A DNA stretch of 7,339 bases from CALZJC01 sp041574955. GTDB taxonomy: Bacteria; Acidobacteriota; Thermoanaerobaculia; Multivoradales; JAHEKO01. The notes under the pieces are model-generated. The model was not told the DNA's origin, made no database searches, and worked only from the letters and a program-made list of their open reading frames with translations. The position numbers and the translations under genes are program-made. Where the stretch lies: contig JBFGNS010000192.1 in NCBI GenBank assembly GCA_041574955.1, positions 1 through 7,339 on the forward strand, written 5' to 3'. Below are positions 6,385 through 7,339 of this stretch, piece by piece (the stretch's first letter is position 1; every line of letters starts with the position of its first letter).

Positions 6385-7339
6385 TCAACGCTTGAACAGC
6401 TTGAGCACCGCGACGAACACCGAGAAGCCGTCGTCGGGCCCGGTGACCGCGGCGCCCAGGTCGATGTTGATGACGGTGCGCCACGGCCCGACCAGGGTGC
6501 CCGAGATGCCGACTCCACCGAGCAGCTCGCGGTCGAGGCCGCTGGCCTGGTCGGTGGCCCAGGCGGCGTCCGCCACCAGGTCGAGCCGCAGCACGCTGGC
6601 GACGTCGAAGCCGTAGGTCAGGTGGGCCGCCAGCGCCTCCTCGGCGCGCACCTTGTTGGACTGGTAGCCGTGCACCCGCACGTCGCTGAAGTAGCCGAAC
6701 TCGTACTTCGAGAAGCGGTCGAGGTCGGAGCCGTCGAGGTACTCCAGCTCGGCGCCGAACTTGAAGAAGCGGGGCAGGTGCCAGGTCTTGCCGATCGCCG
6801 CACCCCACTGCGTGTACTCCTCGTGCTCCGGGTCGTAGCCCGGGTTGCCGGGCAGCCCCCACGGCTGCCAGTCGTCGCGCAGCGCGTAGCTGCCGCGCAG
6901 CCGGGCGCGGTAGCCCTGGCGGTTGTAGCGCGCGGTCAGGGTGAGGGTGTGGTTGAGGTGGTCGGTCGGCAGGACGAAGTCGGCGGCGGTGTCGTCGGCG
7001 CGGGTGTAGTTGGTGTAGCCGATCTGGTACTCGAGGTCCAGCTTGGCGAAGCTGCCGAGCGGCCGGCCGAGCTTGAAATCGATGTTGGGGCTGACCCGCC
7101 GCACCTCCTCGCCGGTGAGCTCGCGGTCGCCCTGGAAGATCTGGTCGCTGCCCGGCACGGCGAGGGCGAAGACGTCGAAGCCGGCCTCGAACTTGCTGCC
7201 GAACAGGCTGGGGTTGCTCACCGCCACATTGATCAGGGCGCCGCCGAAGAAAACGTTGGCCTGGGTGCCGGTGCCGCGCCAGTCGAACCACAGCCAGTTG
7301 AAGCCTGCCAGCGGGATCGGGTAGTCGCGGGAGTCGTCG
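6385..7339 (-). CDS. Omp85/BamA-like outer-membrane beta-barrel protein, C-terminal part (5' end outside window)
   Basis: The frame is open from the right edge to the TGA at 6385-6387, giving 317 residues. The GTG at 7227 is not the start, because good barrel sequence continues upstream (for example FNWLWFDWRGTGTQANVFFG at visible residues 13-32). The whole fragment alternates hydrophobic and polar residues with turns, as in transmembrane beta-strands. Near the end SDVRVHGYQSNKV (218-230) sits where Omp85 proteins carry their VRGF/Y loop motif. It is followed by strands YGFDVASVLRLDLVADAAW (242-260), GGVGISGTLVGPWRTVINID (274-293) and a last strand ending FVAVLKLFKR. This order matches the BamA/TamA/D15 surface-antigen C-terminus. 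The expected place is the outer membrane, in barrel insertion or export of proteins or lipids. POTRA or other N-terminal domains would lie outside the window. It converges on gene 4 with 19 bp between. A different 16-strand porin-like barrel is the main alternative. Confidence 0.75.
   Translation of the reverse strand, partial: DDSRDYPIPLAGFNWLWFDWRGTGTQANVFFGGALINVAVSNPSLFGSKFEAGFDVFALAVPGSDQIFQGDRELTGEEVRRVSPNIDFKLGRPLGSFAKLDLEYQIGYTNYTRADDTAADFVLPTDHLNHTLTLTARYNRQGYRARLRGSYALRDDWQPWGLPGNPGYDPEHEEYTQWGAAIGKTWHLPRFFKFGAELEYLDGSDLDRFSKYEFGYFSDVRVHGYQSNKVRAEEALAAHLTYGFDVASVLRLDLVADAAWATDQASGLDRELLGGVGISGTLVGPWRTVINIDLGAAVTGPDDGFSVFVAVLKLFKR

Noticed and set aside
5478..6518. 346-aa minus-strand open frame overlapping the gene 4 / gene 5 junction
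   Set aside because: It is low-complexity, overlaps two supported genes and has no domain pattern.

Overview
This is a 7.3 kb stretch of very GC-rich bacterial DNA, with G or C at nearly every third codon position. The gene at the right edge looks like an outer-membrane beta-barrel, so the host should be a diderm (Gram-negative type) bacterium. GC content, a secreted amidohydrolase and large GT-C type membrane proteins would suit Acidobacteriota, Myxococcota or a similar high-GC lineage. That placement is inference; no rRNA or other marker gene is present.

Five protein-coding genes fill almost all of the window. From left to right: (1) 86-1957 (+), a 623-aa multi-spanning membrane protein resembling GT-C/GT39 (ArnT/PMT-like) glycosyltransferases, with an extramembrane C-terminal domain; (2) 1963-2652 (-), a 229-aa family 2 glycosyltransferase of the polyprenyl-phosphate sugar synthase type, converging on gene 1 with 5 bp between the stops; (3) 2845-4002 (+), a 385-aa amidohydrolase-2 (ACMSD-like) family protein with an apparent signal peptide; (4) 4029-6365 (+), a 778-aa GT-C-like membrane protein with a long beta-rich C-terminal tail, 26 bp behind gene 3 and probably co-transcribed with it; (5) 6385 to beyond 7339 (-), the C-terminal 317 residues of an Omp85/BamA-like barrel, converging on gene 4 with 19 bp between the stops.

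The only sizeable non-coding segment is the 192-bp divergent region 2653-2844. It carries plausible sigma70-like promoter elements for both flanking genes, a perfect 16-bp palindrome and a good ribosome binding site for gene 3. The first 85 bp hold a 7-bp-arm inverted repeat just upstream of gene 1.

The most coherent reading is a small envelope-glycosylation neighbourhood. The soluble family 2 enzyme would charge a polyprenyl phosphate with a sugar on the cytoplasmic face. One or both GT-C-like membrane proteins would use that lipid-linked sugar on the outer face to modify an unknown acceptor. The secreted amidohydrolase and the barrel are also envelope-associated, but nothing in the sequence ties them directly to sugar transfer. 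There are no mobile elements, tRNA or rRNA genes, CRISPR arrays or obvious frameshifts. No clear new defence or mobile system was found.
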